Assembly: GCF_008107445.1 (NCBI RefSeq)
Contig: NZ_VSLD01000003.1
Location: 310,001 to 374,000 of the forward strand
Reading direction: 5' to 3'
DNA length: 64,000 bases
From: Arthrobacter echini
GTDB taxonomy: Bacteria > Actinomycetota > Actinomycetes > Actinomycetales > Micrococcaceae
Below, piece after piece: positions 20,205 to 30,367 of the stretch. Under the pieces are notes generated by a model. That model saw nothing but the letters and a program-made list of their open reading frames with translations, was not told the DNA's origin and did not search any database. Positions within the stretch are counted from its first letter, which is position 1; every line of letters starts with the position of its first letter. Both the position numbers and the translations under genes were made by a program.

Positions 20205-20210
20205 CAAAAT
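20205..20210 (+). promoter_or_regulatory. -10 element of the GNAT gene
   Basis: CAAAAT, 6 nt before the GTG at 20217, with no RBS. Confidence 0.4.
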
Positions 20211-20216
20211 AGGCCG

Positions 20217-20744
20217 GTGACCACAGCGCCCACGCCGCCGACCGACTCCGCCACCACCATCCGCCCCGTCCGTCCCGAGGACTACGACGACGTCCGGCGC
20301 ATCACGCGCGACGCCTACCTCGAGGCCGGCTACTTCACCGATGCGGCCCACCCCTACGTCGTCGTCCTGTCCGACATCGAGCACCGCGCCCAGCACGCGG
20401 AGGTCTGGGTGGCAGAGCGGGGCGGTACCGTCGTCGGATCGGTCGCGCTCACGTTCGCGGGCCAGCGGTACACGGACATCGCGGTCGAGGGCGAGCTGGA
20501 GTTCCGCATGCTGGCCGTGGATCCCATGGTTCAGCGGGGCGGGATCGGCCGCGCGATGGTGGAGCGCATCATCGAGCACGCGCGTGCGCTGCCCGGCATC
20601 GAGGCCGTGAGCCTGACCAGTGGCTCCGACATGGTGCGCGCCCACCGGCTGTACCTGTCGATGGGCTTCACCCGGGTTCCCGAGCGGGACTGGGAAGTCC
20701 CGAACGAGGACATCCTGCTCTGGGTGTTCCGCCTGCCGCTCTGA
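20217..20744 (+). CDS. GNAT N-acetyltransferase
   Basis: 175 residues, one acetyl-CoA-dependent GNAT domain. IRPVRPEDYDDVRR opens the fold; LAVDPMVQRGGIGRAMVE is the acetyl-CoA pyrophosphate-binding loop; LYLSMGF is strand-helix seven. Substrate unknown. The GTG at 20217 fits a leaderless start and leaves out about 21 upstream in-frame codons of poor quality. Lies before gatCAB but has its own promoter. Confidence 0.87.
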   Translation: MTTAPTPPTDSATTIRPVRPEDYDDVRRITRDAYLEAGYFTDAAHPYVVVLSDIEHRAQHAEVWVAERGGTVVGSVALTFAGQRYTDIAVEGELEFRMLAVDPMVQRGGIGRAMVERIIEHARALPGIEAVSLTSGSDMVRAHRLYLSMGFTRVPERDWEVPNEDILLWVFRLPL

Positions 20745-20810
20745 GCTTCCCGCGCACCGGACCGAGCCGGTCCCGCGCACCTCGCGTGCCGCGCCCCGCC
20801 GTGCCAGCAC

Positions 20811-20816
20811 TAGACT
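20811..20816 (+). promoter_or_regulatory. -10 element of gatCAB
   Basis: TAGACT, about 37 nt upstream of the gatC ATG, giving a short leader that ends in an AGGGGAGA ribosome-binding site. Confidence 0.45.
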
Positions 20817-20853
20817 GGATGCAGAAATCCACTCCGACTTCCAGGGGAGATCC

Positions 20854-21150
20854 ATGGCTGAGATCAACCGGGACGACGTCGCGCATCTGGCGCGTCTCGC
20901 CCACATCGACATGTACGACGACGAACTCGACCGCATGGCCGGAGAGCTCGCCGTGATCGTCGATTCCGTCAAGAGCATCAGCGAGGTGGCGGGCGACGAC
21001 GTGCCCGCCACGAGCCACCCGATCCCCCTGAGCAATGTGTTCCGCGAGGACGTGGTGGGCGCGACGCTCACGAACGAGGAAGCGCTCCTGGGCGCACCCG
21101 ACAACGCCGACGGCCGGTTCAGGGTCCCGGCCATCCTGGACGGGGAGTAG
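20854..21150 (+). CDS. gatC: aspartyl/glutamyl-tRNA amidotransferase subunit C
   Basis: 98 residues, normal length. Small subunit that wraps GatA and GatB in the amidotransferase that converts Glu-tRNA(Gln) (and Asp-tRNA(Asn)) to the amidated form. DDVAHLARLAHI and FREDVVG are family hallmarks. RBS AGGGGAGA precedes the ATG. First gene of gatCAB, 3 nt before gatA. Confidence 0.93.
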   Translation: MAEINRDDVAHLARLAHIDMYDDELDRMAGELAVIVDSVKSISEVAGDDVPATSHPIPLSNVFREDVVGATLTNEEALLGAPDNADGRFRVPAILDGE

Positions 21151-21153
21151 ACC

Positions 21154-22668
21154 ATGACAGACCTGACCCGGTTCTCCGCCGACGCCCTCTCCCGGAAGCT
21201 CGCGTCGAAGGAGGTCTCCGCCGTCGAGGTGACGCAGGCCCATCTCGACCGCATCGATGCCGTGGACGGCGCCATCAACGCCTTCCTGCACGTCAACGCC
21301 GACGAGGCGCTGCGTGTCGCCGCCGAGGTCGACCGCGCCCGGGCCGGCGCGGAGACCCTGCACCCGCTGGCCGGCGTGCCCATCGCGGTGAAGGACCTGA
21401 TCGTGACGCGAGGCCAGCCCACCACGGCGGGCTCGAAGATCCTCGAGGGCTGGCAGAGCCCGTACGACGCAACGGTCGTGAGCAAGCTCCGCGCCGCGCG
21501 GATGCCGCTCCTCGGCAAGACCAACCTCGACGAGTTCGCCATGGGTTCCTCGACCGAGCACTCCGCCTACGGTCCCACGCGCAACCCCTGGGATCTGGAC
21601 CGCATCCCCGGCGGTTCCGGCGGAGGGTCGGCTGCCGCCGTCGCCGCCTTCGAGGCACCGCTGGCACTCGGCACCGACACGGGCGGTTCCATCCGCCAGC
21701 CCGGCGCCGTCACGGGGACCGTCGGGGTGAAGCCCACCTATGGCGGGGTCTCCCGCTACGGGGCCATCGCCATGGCGTCCTCGCTCGACCAGATCGGCCC
21801 CGTCTCGCGCACGGTCCTGGACAGTGCCCTGCTGCACGAAGTGATCGGCGGGCACGACCCCCAGGACTCGACGTCGCTCACCGACCCGGTCGGTGCGCTC
21901 GTGGAGGCGGCCCGCAGGGGCGAGGTCGAGGGCATGCGCATCGGCGTCATCAAGGAACTGCAGGGTGAGGGCTACCAGGCGGGGGTGCTCACGCGCTTCC
22001 AGGAGGCGCTGGAGCTCCTCCGCTCCGCCGGCGCCGAGATCGTGGAGGTCTCCTGCCCCAATTTCCGGTACGCACTCGGCGCCTACTACCTGATCATGCC
22101 GTCGGAGGCTTCGAGCAATCTGGCCAAGTACGACGGCGTCCGCTTCGGTCTGCGCGTGGTGCCGGACGGCGCTCCGACGATCGAGCGCGTGATGGGTGCC
22201 ACCCGCGCCGCCGGTTTCGGCGACGAGGTCAAGCGCCGCATCATCCTGGGCACCTACGCGCTGAGCGCCGGCTACTACGACGCGTACTACGGCTCTGCGC
22301 AGCAGGTACGTACGCTCATCCAGCGCGATTTCGCCGCTGCCTTCGAACAGGCCGACGTGCTCATCTCGCCCACCGCGCCGACCACCGCCTTCAAGCTGGG
22401 GGAGAAGCTGGGAGATCCGCTGGCCATGTACCTCAACGACGTCGCCACGATACCGGCGAATCTGGCGGGCATCCCCGGCCTCTCGGTACCGGGCGGACTC
22501 GCGGACGAGGACGGCCTGCCGGTGGGGATCCAGTTCCTCGCTCCAGCCCGTCAGGACGCGCGGCTCTACCGCGTGGGGGCCGTCCTCGAGGCGTTGCTCG
22601 AAGAGTCGTGGGGCGGACCGCTGCTGTCCAGGGCCCCGGAGATCACAGAGATTGCAGGTGGGAAGTAA
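21154..22668 (+). CDS. gatA: Glu-tRNA(Gln) amidotransferase subunit A
   Basis: Amidase-signature glutaminase subunit of 504 residues. The catalytic triad lies in VAVKDLIV (lysine), [14 protein letters not shown] (cis-serine region, in the GGSGGGS form usual in actinobacteria) and [10 protein letters not shown] (nucleophilic serine). Supplies ammonia from glutamine to GatB. Its stop codon overlaps the gatB ATG by one base. Confidence 0.96.
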   Translation: MTDLTRFSADALSRKLASKEVSAVEVTQAHLDRIDAVDGAINAFLHVNADEALRVAAEVDRARAGAETLHPLAGVPIAVKDLIVTRGQPTTAGSKILEGWQSPYDATVVSKLRAARMPLLGKTNLDEFAMGSSTEHSAYGPTRNPWDLDRIPGGSGGGSAAAVAAFEAPLALGTDTGGSIRQPGAVTGTVGVKPTYGGVSRYGAIAMASSLDQIGPVSRTVLDSALLHEVIGGHDPQDSTSLTDPVGALVEAARRGEVEGMRIGVIKELQGEGYQAGVLTRFQEALELLRSAGAEIVEVSCPNFRYALGAYYLIMPSEASSNLAKYDGVRFGLRVVPDGAPTIERVMGATRAAGFGDEVKRRIILGTYALSAGYYDAYYGSAQQVRTLIQRDFAAAFEQADVLISPTAPTTAFKLGEKLGDPLAMYLNDVATIPANLAGIPGLSVPGGLADEDGLPVGIQFLAPARQDARLYRVGAVLEALLEESWGGPLLSRAPEITEIAGGK

Positions 22669-24182
22669 TGACTGCTGGTACCGATGAGGTCCTCTCCTTC
22701 GACGAGGCCATGGAGAAGTACGATCCCGTGCTCGGGTTCGAGGTCCACGTGGAGCTCAACACGAGGACCAAGATGTTCTCCTCCGCGCCGAACGCCTTCG
22801 GGGACGTGCCGAACACCAACGTGACGCCGGTGGATCTGGGTCTGCCCGGGGTGCTGCCCGTGGTCAACGGCGTTGCCGTGGAATCGGCGATCAAGATCGG
22901 TCTCGCGCTGAACTGCAGCATCGCCGAGAAGTGCTATTTCGCCCGGAAGAACTATTTCTACCCGGACACCCCGAAGAACTTCCAGACCTCCCAGTTCGAG
23001 GACCCGATCGCGTACGACGGGTCCATCGACATCGAACTCGCCGACGGCACGGTGTTCACGGTGGAGATCGAGCGCGCCCACATGGAGGAGGATGCCGGGA
23101 AGCTCACGCACGTGGGTGGTTCCACGGGCCGCATCCAGGGCGCCGAATACTCGCTCGTGGACTACAACCGGGCCGGGGTCCCGCTGATCGAGATCGTCAC
23201 CAAGCCGATCGAGGGGGCAGGAGCACGGGCTCCCGAGCTCGCGAAGGCCTACGTCGCAGCGATCCGCGAGATCGTGAAGAATCTCGGTGTCTCCGATGCG
23301 CGCATGGAGCGCGGCAACGTGCGCTGCGACGCGAACGTCTCGCTCCGTCCGCACGGCCGCGAGCAGTTCGGCACGCGCACCGAGACGAAGAACGTGAACT
23401 CGCTGCGCGCCGTCGAGCATGCCGTCCGCTACGAGATCCAGCGGCACGCCGCTGTACTCGATTCCGGTACCCCGATCCTCCAGGAGACGCGTCACTGGCA
23501 CGAGGACACCCGCTCCACGACGTCGGGGCGCCCCAAGTCCGATGCCGACGACTACCGGTATTTCCCCGAGCCTGATCTGGTACCCGTGGTGACGGACGAG
23601 GCATGGATCGAGACGCTGCGCGCTTCGCTGCCCGAGCCTCCCGCCGAACGACGCAAACGCCTCCAGGCCGACTGGGGCTACTCCGACGCCGAGTTCCGGG
23701 ATGTGGTCAACGCCGGCGTGATGACCTCGATCGAGGACACCGTCGCCGCCGGGGTGGGCGCCGTCGCCGCTCGCAAGTGGTGGATGGGCGAGATCTCGCG
23801 TCGCGCGAAGCTCGCCGACGTCGAGCCCTCCGAGCTCGGTGTCACACCCGAGCTGGTGGTGGAGCTCCAGGGCCTCATCGATGCCGGGAAGATCAACGAC
23901 AAGCTCTCGCGCGACGTGCTCGACGGCGTCCTCGCGGGGGAGGGCACACCCGCCGAGGTCGTGGAGCAGCGCGGCCTCGCCGTCGTGTCCGACGACGGCC
24001 CGCTGCTCGACGCGATCGACGGCGCACTGGCGGCCCAGCCCGACGTGGCCGACAAGATCCGTGGCGGCAAGATCCAGGCCGTCGGCGCGATCGTGGGCGG
24101 GGTCATGAAGGCCACCCGCGGCCAGGCCGACGCCGGACGCGTACGCGAGCTCATCCTGCAGCGCCTCGGCGTCGAGGGCTGA
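22668..24182 (+). CDS. gatB: Glu-tRNA(Gln) amidotransferase subunit B
   Basis: tRNA-binding kinase/amidase subunit of 504 residues. [30 protein letters not shown], and the catalytic-core segments [15 protein letters not shown] and [11 protein letters not shown] are intact; the YqeY-like tail domain is at the C-terminus. The ATG at 22668 shares its A with the gatA stop (TAATG), indicating translational coupling. A longer in-frame start inside gatA is rejected. Confidence 0.96.
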   Translation: MTAGTDEVLSFDEAMEKYDPVLGFEVHVELNTRTKMFSSAPNAFGDVPNTNVTPVDLGLPGVLPVVNGVAVESAIKIGLALNCSIAEKCYFARKNYFYPDTPKNFQTSQFEDPIAYDGSIDIELADGTVFTVEIERAHMEEDAGKLTHVGGSTGRIQGAEYSLVDYNRAGVPLIEIVTKPIEGAGARAPELAKAYVAAIREIVKNLGVSDARMERGNVRCDANVSLRPHGREQFGTRTETKNVNSLRAVEHAVRYEIQRHAAVLDSGTPILQETRHWHEDTRSTTSGRPKSDADDYRYFPEPDLVPVVTDEAWIETLRASLPEPPAERRKRLQADWGYSDAEFRDVVNAGVMTSIEDTVAAGVGAVAARKWWMGEISRRAKLADVEPSELGVTPELVVELQGLIDAGKINDKLSRDVLDGVLAGEGTPAEVVEQRGLAVVSDDGPLLDAIDGALAAQPDVADKIRGGKIQAVGAIVGGVMKATRGQADAGRVRELILQRLGVEG

Positions 24183-24216
24183 CTCCGCCCCGCGTGAGGA
24201 CTCCAGGGAGGGCACG

Positions 24217-25113
24217 ATGGCGCTGATGCCGCCGGCGGAGGTTCACCTCACACCCTCCCTCGTCGCCTCGTTGCTCGCCGACCAGCACCCCGAGCTGGCG
24301 GCTCTGCCGCTCACCTACGCGGGCCACGGCTGGGACAACACCCTGTTCCGGCTGGGAAATGATCTGGTGGCGCGGCTCCCGCGGCGCGAGGTGGCCGAGC
24401 CGCTCATGGTTGCGGAGCAGCGGTGGTTGCCGGACCTCGTGAACGGGCTGGACGTGCCGACGTCGGCGCCGCTGGCCACGGGCGTGCCGGGCGCCGGTTA
24501 CCCGTGGCACTGGTCGGTCTGCCGCTGGATCGAGGGCTCGAGTGGTAACACCGTCCCGCGCTCCGGTCGCGGAGCAGCAGCGCCTGCGCTCGCGCGGTTC
24601 CTCGTCCACGTCCAACGCCCTGCCCCGCCCGATGCGCCCGTGAGTCCGGTGGGGCGCGGTGGCCCGCTCGCTGCGCGCGACGCCGTCGTGCATGCGCGCC
24701 TCCGGTCGCTGCCGGATGTGCCCACCGATCGTCTGCTGGAGGTGTGGGCCGCGGCTCTCGCCGCACCGCCCTGGTCCGCTGCGCCGCTCTGGCTGCACGG
24801 CGATCTCCATCCGGCGAACACGGTCCTCGCCCCCGACGGCGCCCTGGCCGGCGTCGTCGACTTCGGTGATCTGTGCTGTGGGGACCCGGCCACGGATCTG
24901 GCCGCAGCCTGGCTGCACTTCGATGCCGTCGGCCGGGCAGCGTTCCGTGCGGAGCTGGAGCGCCTCCGGCCCACGGATGCGGAGACCTGGACGAGGGCGC
25001 GGGGGTGGGCTCTGAGTATCGGCAGCGCCCTGCTCGCCTCCTCGTCCGACGCGCCGACCCTGTTCGAACTCGGCGCGGAGACCCTCGCCGCCGTGCTCGA
25101 GGACGAAGGATGA
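24217..25113 (+). CDS. APH-fold phosphotransferase
   Basis: 298 residues. Aminoglycoside phosphotransferase-like kinase fold: nucleotide-binding GHGWDNTLFRLG, catalytic LHGDLHPANTVL (HxDxxxxN) and the metal-binding VDFGD. Enzymes of this subgroup act on diverse small hydroxylated molecules; an antibiotic-resistance role is not implied. RBS AGGGAGG precedes the ATG. 34 bp after gatB and possibly read through from it. Confidence 0.85.
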   Translation: MALMPPAEVHLTPSLVASLLADQHPELAALPLTYAGHGWDNTLFRLGNDLVARLPRREVAEPLMVAEQRWLPDLVNGLDVPTSAPLATGVPGAGYPWHWSVCRWIEGSSGNTVPRSGRGAAAPALARFLVHVQRPAPPDAPVSPVGRGGPLAARDAVVHARLRSLPDVPTDRLLEVWAAALAAPPWSAAPLWLHGDLHPANTVLAPDGALAGVVDFGDLCCGDPATDLAAAWLHFDAVGRAAFRAELERLRPTDAETWTRARGWALSIGSALLASSSDAPTLFELGAETLAAVLEDEG

Positions 25114-25234
25114 CCGGATCGGGCTCGCGTGCCGCTGATATCGTTGCATCCGGGCACATCCCGCCCGGTACTCGCACCGCCCGGACCCGGCCCACACCGC
25201 CACGGTCCGGACGCGGTATGGAAGGAACTGTCCG

Positions 25235-26278
25235 GTGAAGGCGCTGTACAAATCCGGGGCGCACCCCGGTTTCGAACTCGTGGACCGACCCGAGCCCGAG
25301 GCGGGACCCGGTGAGGTCAAGATCCGGGTCATGACCACCGGTATCTGCGGCACCGATCTCCACATCGAGAGCTGGGATTCCTGGGCACAGGGCATGATCG
25401 AGGCCCCGCTGATTCCCGGCCACGAGTTCTACGGCGAGGTGGTGGCCCTCGGCGACGGTATCCGCGATGTACGGGTGGGCGATCGTGTCTCCGGCGAGGG
25501 GCACATCGTCTGCGGGATCTGCCGCAACTGCCGGGCCGGGCGCCGCCAGATGTGCATCCGGACCTCCAGCGTCGGGGTGCAGCGCGATGGCGCCTTCGCG
25601 GAGTTCGTCGTCATCCCCGAGACCAACGTCTGGGTCCACGATGCGACCATCACGCCCGAACTCGGCGCCGTGTCCGATCCGTTCGGCAACGCCGTCCACA
25701 CTGCGCTCAGCTTCCCGCTCGTCGGCGAGGACGTCCTGATCACCGGGGCCGGCCCCATCGGTCTGATGGCCGTTGCGGTGGCCCGCCACGCGGGCGCCCG
25801 GAAGATCGCCATCACCGATGTCTCGGCGCCGAGGCTGGCGCTGGCACGCGGTGCCGGAGCGGATCTGGCCATCGACGTCTCCCGGACGCGCATCGCGGAC
25901 GCCCAGACCGAGCTGGGCATGAAGGAGGGGTTCGACGTCGGGATGGAGATGTCCGGTCACGCCACCGCGCTGCCCGAGATGATCGACAACATGAACCACG
26001 GCGGGCGGATCGCGATGCTCGGCCTGCCCGCGGGGCCCATCACCATCGACTGGGGCAAGGTGGTCACACACATGCTCACCCTGAAGGGGATCTACGGGCG
26101 CGAGATGTTCGAGACCTGGTACGCGATGAGCGCCATGCTGCAGTCCGACAGGACGCTGCGGGACGCGGTCTCCTCCGTGGTCACCGACTGCCTGCCCGCC
26201 GATGAGTGGCAGCAGGGTTTCACCACCGCACGCGACGGCGCGGGCGGCAAAGTGGTCCTCGACTGGACCAAGTTCTAG
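25235..26278 (+). CDS. tdh: L-threonine 3-dehydrogenase
   Basis: Zinc- and NAD+-dependent oxidation of threonine to 2-amino-3-ketobutyrate. 347 residues. Catalytic zinc site [14 protein letters not shown] and PGHEFYGE, structural zinc cysteines [15 protein letters not shown], and Rossmann GAGPIG. The WDSWAQ segment is characteristic of Tdh rather than general alcohol dehydrogenases. GTG start after AAGGAA. Followed 14 nt later by kbl, the next step. Confidence 0.95.
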   Translation: MKALYKSGAHPGFELVDRPEPEAGPGEVKIRVMTTGICGTDLHIESWDSWAQGMIEAPLIPGHEFYGEVVALGDGIRDVRVGDRVSGEGHIVCGICRNCRAGRRQMCIRTSSVGVQRDGAFAEFVVIPETNVWVHDATITPELGAVSDPFGNAVHTALSFPLVGEDVLITGAGPIGLMAVAVARHAGARKIAITDVSAPRLALARGAGADLAIDVSRTRIADAQTELGMKEGFDVGMEMSGHATALPEMIDNMNHGGRIAMLGLPAGPITIDWGKVVTHMLTLKGIYGREMFETWYAMSAMLQSDRTLRDAVSSVVTDCLPADEWQQGFTTARDGAGGKVVLDWTKF

Positions 26279-26292
26279 GAGGCAGGAACACC

Positions 26293-27546
26293 ATGTACAC
26301 AGCAGTCCGCGACCAGCTCGCCAGTGAACTCGACGACATCCGCGATGCAGGCCTCTTCAAGCACGAGCGGCGCATCACCTCGCCCCAGTCCAGCCACATC
26401 ATGGCCGGCGCGCTGGATGCCGGCGACGCGAAGGTGCTGAACTTCTGCGCCAACAACTATCTGGGGCTCGCGGACCACCCGGACATCATCGCCGCGGCCA
26501 AGACGGCGCTGGACGAGCGCGGCTTCGGGATGGCGTCCGTGCGCTTCATCTGCGGTACGCAGGACCTGCATCTGGAGCTCGAGCAGCGCATGTCCCGGTT
26601 CCTCGGGACCGAGGACACCATCCTGTTCTCCTCCTGCTTCGACGCCAACGGCGGGGTCTTCGAGTCGCTCCTGGGCGCCGAGGACGCCGTGATCTCGGAC
26701 GCGCTGAACCACGCCTCCATCATCGACGGCATCCGCCTGTCCAAGGCCCAGCGCTTCCGCTACGCGAATCGGGACATGGCCGATCTCGAGGCGAAGCTGC
26801 AGGAGGCCTCGGGTGCACGGCGTCGGCTGGTGGTCACCGACGGCGTGTTCTCCATGGACGGCTATCTCGCCCCGCTCGATGCCATCTGCGATCTCGCCGA
26901 GCGTTATGACGCGATGGTCATGGTCGACGATTCGCATGCTGTCGGCTTCATGGGCCACACCGGGGCGGGAACCCCGGAGCACGCAGGCGTCGCGGACCGC
27001 GTGGACATCTTCACGGGCACCTTCGGCAAGGCGCTCGGCGGAGCGTCCGGCGGCTACGTTGCCGCGCGGTCCGAGATCGTCGCCCTCCTGCGCCAGCGTG
27101 CGCGGCCGTATCTCTTCTCGAACTCACTGGCTCCGTCGATCGTCTCCGCGACGCTGACCGCACTGGACCTGGTGCAGAACAGCGGCGAGCTGCGCGGGAC
27201 CCTCACGGCCAACGCCGCTCTGTTCCGCCGCCGGATGACGGAGGAGGGCTTCGAACTGCTCGAGGGCCAACACGCGATCATCCCCGTCATGTTCGGCGAC
27301 GCCGTGCAGGCCGCCCGCGCCGCCGACGCGATGCTGGCCCACGGTGTCTTCGTCACGGCCTTCAGCTACCCCGTGGTACCGAAGGGTGCGGCACGCATCC
27401 GGGTCCAGCTCTCCGCCGCCCATACCCCCGAGGACATCGAGGCCTGCGTCGCAGCCTTCGTGGCCGCACGGGCCGAGATCGCAGCCGAGCACGAGGAACC
27501 GGCCACGGACGGCACTCCGGGCGCGCACGTCGGAGGCGCCAGGTAG
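26293..27546 (+). CDS. kbl: glycine C-acetyltransferase (2-amino-3-ketobutyrate CoA ligase)
   Basis: PLP enzyme splitting 2-amino-3-ketobutyrate with CoA into glycine and acetyl-CoA; 417 residues. [14 protein letters not shown], the HASIIDG histidine that stacks on [13 protein letters not shown], and the PLP lysine in [12 protein letters not shown] are all present. The ATG at 26293 is preceded by AGGAGGCAGG. Operon with tdh. The C-terminus carries a short low-complexity extension. Confidence 0.96.
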   Translation: MYTAVRDQLASELDDIRDAGLFKHERRITSPQSSHIMAGALDAGDAKVLNFCANNYLGLADHPDIIAAAKTALDERGFGMASVRFICGTQDLHLELEQRMSRFLGTEDTILFSSCFDANGGVFESLLGAEDAVISDALNHASIIDGIRLSKAQRFRYANRDMADLEAKLQEASGARRRLVVTDGVFSMDGYLAPLDAICDLAERYDAMVMVDDSHAVGFMGHTGAGTPEHAGVADRVDIFTGTFGKALGGASGGYVAARSEIVALLRQRARPYLFSNSLAPSIVSATLTALDLVQNSGELRGTLTANAALFRRRMTEEGFELLEGQHAIIPVMFGDAVQAARAADAMLAHGVFVTAFSYPVVPKGAARIRVQLSAAHTPEDIEACVAAFVAARAEIAAEHEEPATDGTPGAHVGGAR

Positions 27547-27584
27547 CCGGTGAGCCTCCACACGCCCGAGCGGGGGAGAGGCGC

Positions 27585-28682
27585 ATGAGGGGCCTCGACT
27601 GCGATGTCCTGATCATCGGAGGTGGGATCGCCGGGCTCTCGCTGGCCTCGGCCCTTGCCCCGTTCGCCGCCGTCGTCCTCGTCGAGTCGGAGCCGACGCT
27701 GGGGTACCACACGTCATCGCGCTCGGCCCGGCAGCTCATCCCGAGCTACGGCCCGGCCCCGGTCCAGGACCTGACCCGACGCACGCTCGACCTGCTCGCT
27801 GACGTCCAGGCAGCCACCGGGCTCGCCCTGACCGCACCGCGGTCCTTCATGCTCGTCGGCTCCGAGTCCGACGTCGCGGCGAAGGCCCACGGATCCATGC
27901 GGCAGCTCTCGCACGCCGAGGCGCTCCGTCTGGGCCCGCAGTTGCGGCCGGAGGCATTCACCGCTGCGGCGATCGACACGGACTGCGTGGGCGCCGACAC
28001 GGATCTGCTCCTCGAGTACCACCGGCGCCGGGCCGGAGACGACGGCGTCATCATCAGCACGAGTGCCCCCGTCACGGCCGCGCGCTTCGACGGGACCACG
28101 TGGACGGTCCGGGCGGGCCGGCGGAGCATCGGCGCCGGCGTGGTGGTAAACGCCGCAGGAGCGTGGGCCGACGGCGTCGCCCGCCTGTGCGGGGTGGCGC
28201 CCCAGCACCTGCTGCCGTACCGGCGTACCGCTGCCATCGTGGCCGCTGCGAATGCCCCGGCGCCCGGCTCGCCGATGATCGCCGCCGCCGACGACTCGTT
28301 CTACTACCGCCCCGATCCGGACGGGATGCTCATCTCACCGAGCGAGACGGAGCTCGCCGAACCGGGTGACGCGCGGCCCAGGCTCGGCGACGTCGATCGT
28401 CTCGTCACACGCCTGGGGGCCTGCACCACGCTCGGGATCACTGCGGTCCGGCGCGCGTGGACCGGTCTGCGGACGCAGCGAGACTCGGGTCTGCCGGTCG
28501 TGGGCTTCGATCCCGCCCAGCCGGGGTTCTTCTGGCTGGCAGGGCAGGGCGGCTACGGATTCCAGACGTCCTCGGGCATCGCCGAGCTCGCCGTGAGCCT
28601 GCTGGCCGACGTCGATCCCGAGGACCTGGGCGCCGATCCAGCCCGGCTCGGTGCCGCCGCCGAGGCGCTCCGGCCCGCGTGA
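27585..28682 (+). CDS. FAD-dependent amino acid oxidase/dehydrogenase (DAO family)
   Basis: 365 residues. N-terminal FAD-binding GGGIAGLSLA, then YHTSSRSARQLIPSYG, and C-terminal GYGFQTSSGIAELA, the pattern of glycine/D-amino-acid oxidases, closest to D-arginine-dehydrogenase-like proteins. RBS GGGGGAGAGG. Starts 38 bp after kbl in the same direction, so it may act on an amine or amino acid linked to threonine/glycine breakdown; the substrate is inferred only. The stop codon lies in the first of three 22-bp repeats. Confidence 0.85.
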   Translation: MRGLDCDVLIIGGGIAGLSLASALAPFAAVVLVESEPTLGYHTSSRSARQLIPSYGPAPVQDLTRRTLDLLADVQAATGLALTAPRSFMLVGSESDVAAKAHGSMRQLSHAEALRLGPQLRPEAFTAAAIDTDCVGADTDLLLEYHRRRAGDDGVIISTSAPVTAARFDGTTWTVRAGRRSIGAGVVVNAAGAWADGVARLCGVAPQHLLPYRRTAAIVAAANAPAPGSPMIAAADDSFYYRPDPDGMLISPSETELAEPGDARPRLGDVDRLVTRLGACTTLGITAVRRAWTGLRTQRDSGLPVVGFDPAQPGFFWLAGQGGYGFQTSSGIAELAVSLLADVDPEDLGADPARLGAAAEALRPA

Positions 28683-28739
28683 GCGACACGGGATGCCCGC
28701 GTGAGCGACACAGGATGCCCGAGCGTGAGCGGCACCGGG
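28674..28739. repeat. three tandem 22-bp repeats spanning a stop codon
   Basis: Units begin CCCGCGTGAGCGACAC and end GGGATG or close variants, at 28674-28695, 28696-28717 and, more diverged, 28718-28739. The first contains the TGA stop of the oxidase gene. A related 22-bp unit follows the gene ending at 57185. Confidence 0.8.
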
Positions 28740-28879
28740 TTGCCGGTGCGGAAGCGGTGCCGATCGGTACGCCGGGAGTCCGTAGAGTAGTGCCGGACGC
28801 CGCGCCCGGATGGATCGAGGGCCGGCGTCGTCAACGGCTCACCCGCCACTGACGCGGGCAGAAGGAACGGAATCGGATC

Positions 28880-29869
28880 ATGGCAGCTCACGGAGGCAAC
28901 AAGGCGATCATCGCGGCGCTCGCCGCGAATCTCACCATCGCCGTCCTCAAGTTCGTGGCCTTCGCGCTCACGAGGTCGTCCTCGATGCTGGCGGAAGGCA
29001 TCCACTCCGTGGCCGACTCCGGCAACCAGGTCCTGCTGCTCGTCGGCGGGAAACGCGCCCAGCGGCAGGCGAGTCCCGAACACCCCTTCGGCTACGGCCG
29101 CGAGCGCTACATCTACGCCTTCATCGTCTCGATCGTGCTCTTCAGCGTGGGCGGACTGTTCGCCCTCTACGAGGCGTACCACAAGTACCAGGATCCGCAC
29201 CCCATCGAGGGCTCCTTCTGGTGGGTGCCCCTGGCCGTCCTGATCGGAGCCATCGTCGCCGAGGGCTTCTCCCTCCGCACCGCCATCAGGGAATCCAACG
29301 AGGTGCGCGGCTCCATGGGCTGGGTCCGCTTCGTCCGCACCGCCAAGTCGCCCGAACTGCCGGTGATCCTGCTCGAGGATCTCGGAGCCATCATCGGTCT
29401 CGTCTTCGCGCTCTTCGGCGTGAGCATGACCCTCCTGACCGACAACGGCATCTGGGATGCCTTCGGCACAGCGATGATCGGCATCCTCCTGGTGATCATC
29501 GCAGCCGTGCTCGCCATCGAGACGAAGAGCCTGCTCCTCGGGGAGTCGGCCTCGAAAGCCGATGTCGCCAAGATCGAGGCGGCCATCGGCAGCGATGGTT
29601 CCACCCGGATCATCCATCTCAAGACCCTGCACCTGGGCCCGGACGAACTACTCGTGGCAGCGAAGATCACGGTGGAGAGCAGGGAGAGCGGCACGCAGAT
29701 CGCAGCGGACATCAACAACGCGGAGCGCCGCATCCGTGCAGCTGTGCCCATCGCCTCCGCCATCTATCTGGAGCCCGATCTGTACCGCCCGGAGACCGAC
29801 CCGACGCCGGTGGCGAACGGTAGCTCCACGAGGTCCGCAGCGGAGAACGAGGGCTCACTGCCGGACTAG
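28880..29869 (+). CDS. cation diffusion facilitator transporter (ZnT9-like)
   Basis: Divalent metal/H+ antiporter of 329 residues with about six membrane segments. TM2 has the metal ligands H-x3-D in GIHSVADSGNQ. The later metal helix reads LLEDLGAIIG rather than the usual second HxxxD, as in the SLC30A9/ZnT9 branch, so metal preference may differ from ordinary zinc exporters. The C-terminal cytoplasmic domain (IIHLKTLHLGPDELLV) is present. Its TAG stop is also part of the khtT -10 element. Confidence 0.88.
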   Translation: MAAHGGNKAIIAALAANLTIAVLKFVAFALTRSSSMLAEGIHSVADSGNQVLLLVGGKRAQRQASPEHPFGYGRERYIYAFIVSIVLFSVGGLFALYEAYHKYQDPHPIEGSFWWVPLAVLIGAIVAEGFSLRTAIRESNEVRGSMGWVRFVRTAKSPELPVILLEDLGAIIGLVFALFGVSMTLLTDNGIWDAFGTAMIGILLVIIAAVLAIETKSLLLGESASKADVAKIEAAIGSDGSTRIIHLKTLHLGPDELLVAAKITVESRESGTQIAADINNAERRIRAAVPIASAIYLEPDLYRPETDPTPVANGSSTRSAAENEGSLPD

Positions 29870-29872
29870 GAT
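29867..29872 (+). promoter_or_regulatory. -10 element of khtTU, overlapping a stop codon
   Basis: TAGGAT, 6 nt before the khtT ATG. Its first three bases are the stop codon of the upstream transporter gene, so khtTU can be transcribed on its own. Confidence 0.5.
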
Positions 29873-29878
29873 GGGCGC

Positions 29879-30361
29879 ATGAACGTCATCGAAACCAGGC
29901 TCCCGGGCATCGGCGTGCGGCGCGAGATCGTCACCGGCTCCGGCCGCAGGGTGGGTATCGTCTCGCAGCGCGACGGCGAGCTCGACCTGATCATCTCGAA
30001 GGCCAACGATCCCGACGCCTGCATCGCGTCCATCCCGCTGACCGCCGACGAGGGCGCAACCCTCGGCAACCTGCTCGGCTCGCGCCAGCTCGTCGCGCAG
30101 CTGACGGAGGAGCACCGGGACCTCCCCGGTATCTCCACCCGGCAGATCCTCGTCGAGCGCGGGTCTCCCTTCGAGAACCGGACACTCGGGGAGACGTGCA
30201 TGCGCACCCGTTCCGGCGCCTCCCTCGTTGCGGTCCTCCGCTCCGGGCAGGTCCAGGCTTCTCCCGCACCCGATTTCGTCCTCGCCGCCGGCGACCTGCT
30301 GGTGGTGGTCGGCACGTCCGAGGGCCTCGACTCTGCAGCGGATATTCTGCGCAACGGCTGA
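29879..30361 (+). CDS. khtT: TrkA-C domain regulatory subunit of K+/H+ antiporter
   Basis: 160 residues. N-terminal degenerate domain and C-terminal TrkA_C/RCK_C domain (ISTRQILVERGSPFENRTLGE to DLLVVVGT). KhtT proteins bind nucleotides and gate the KhtU antiporter encoded 6 bp downstream. The leaderless promoter overlaps the end of the preceding gene. Confidence 0.88.
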   Translation: MNVIETRLPGIGVRREIVTGSGRRVGIVSQRDGELDLIISKANDPDACIASIPLTADEGATLGNLLGSRQLVAQLTEEHRDLPGISTRQILVERGSPFENRTLGETCMRTRSGASLVAVLRSGQVQASPAPDFVLAAGDLLVVVGTSEGLDSAADILRNG

Positions 30362-30367
30362 GGACCC

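Noticed and set aside
24217-25113. Aminoglycoside resistance gene
   Set aside because: Only the general APH kinase fold is visible and the surroundings are housekeeping genes; nothing points to an antibiotic substrate.
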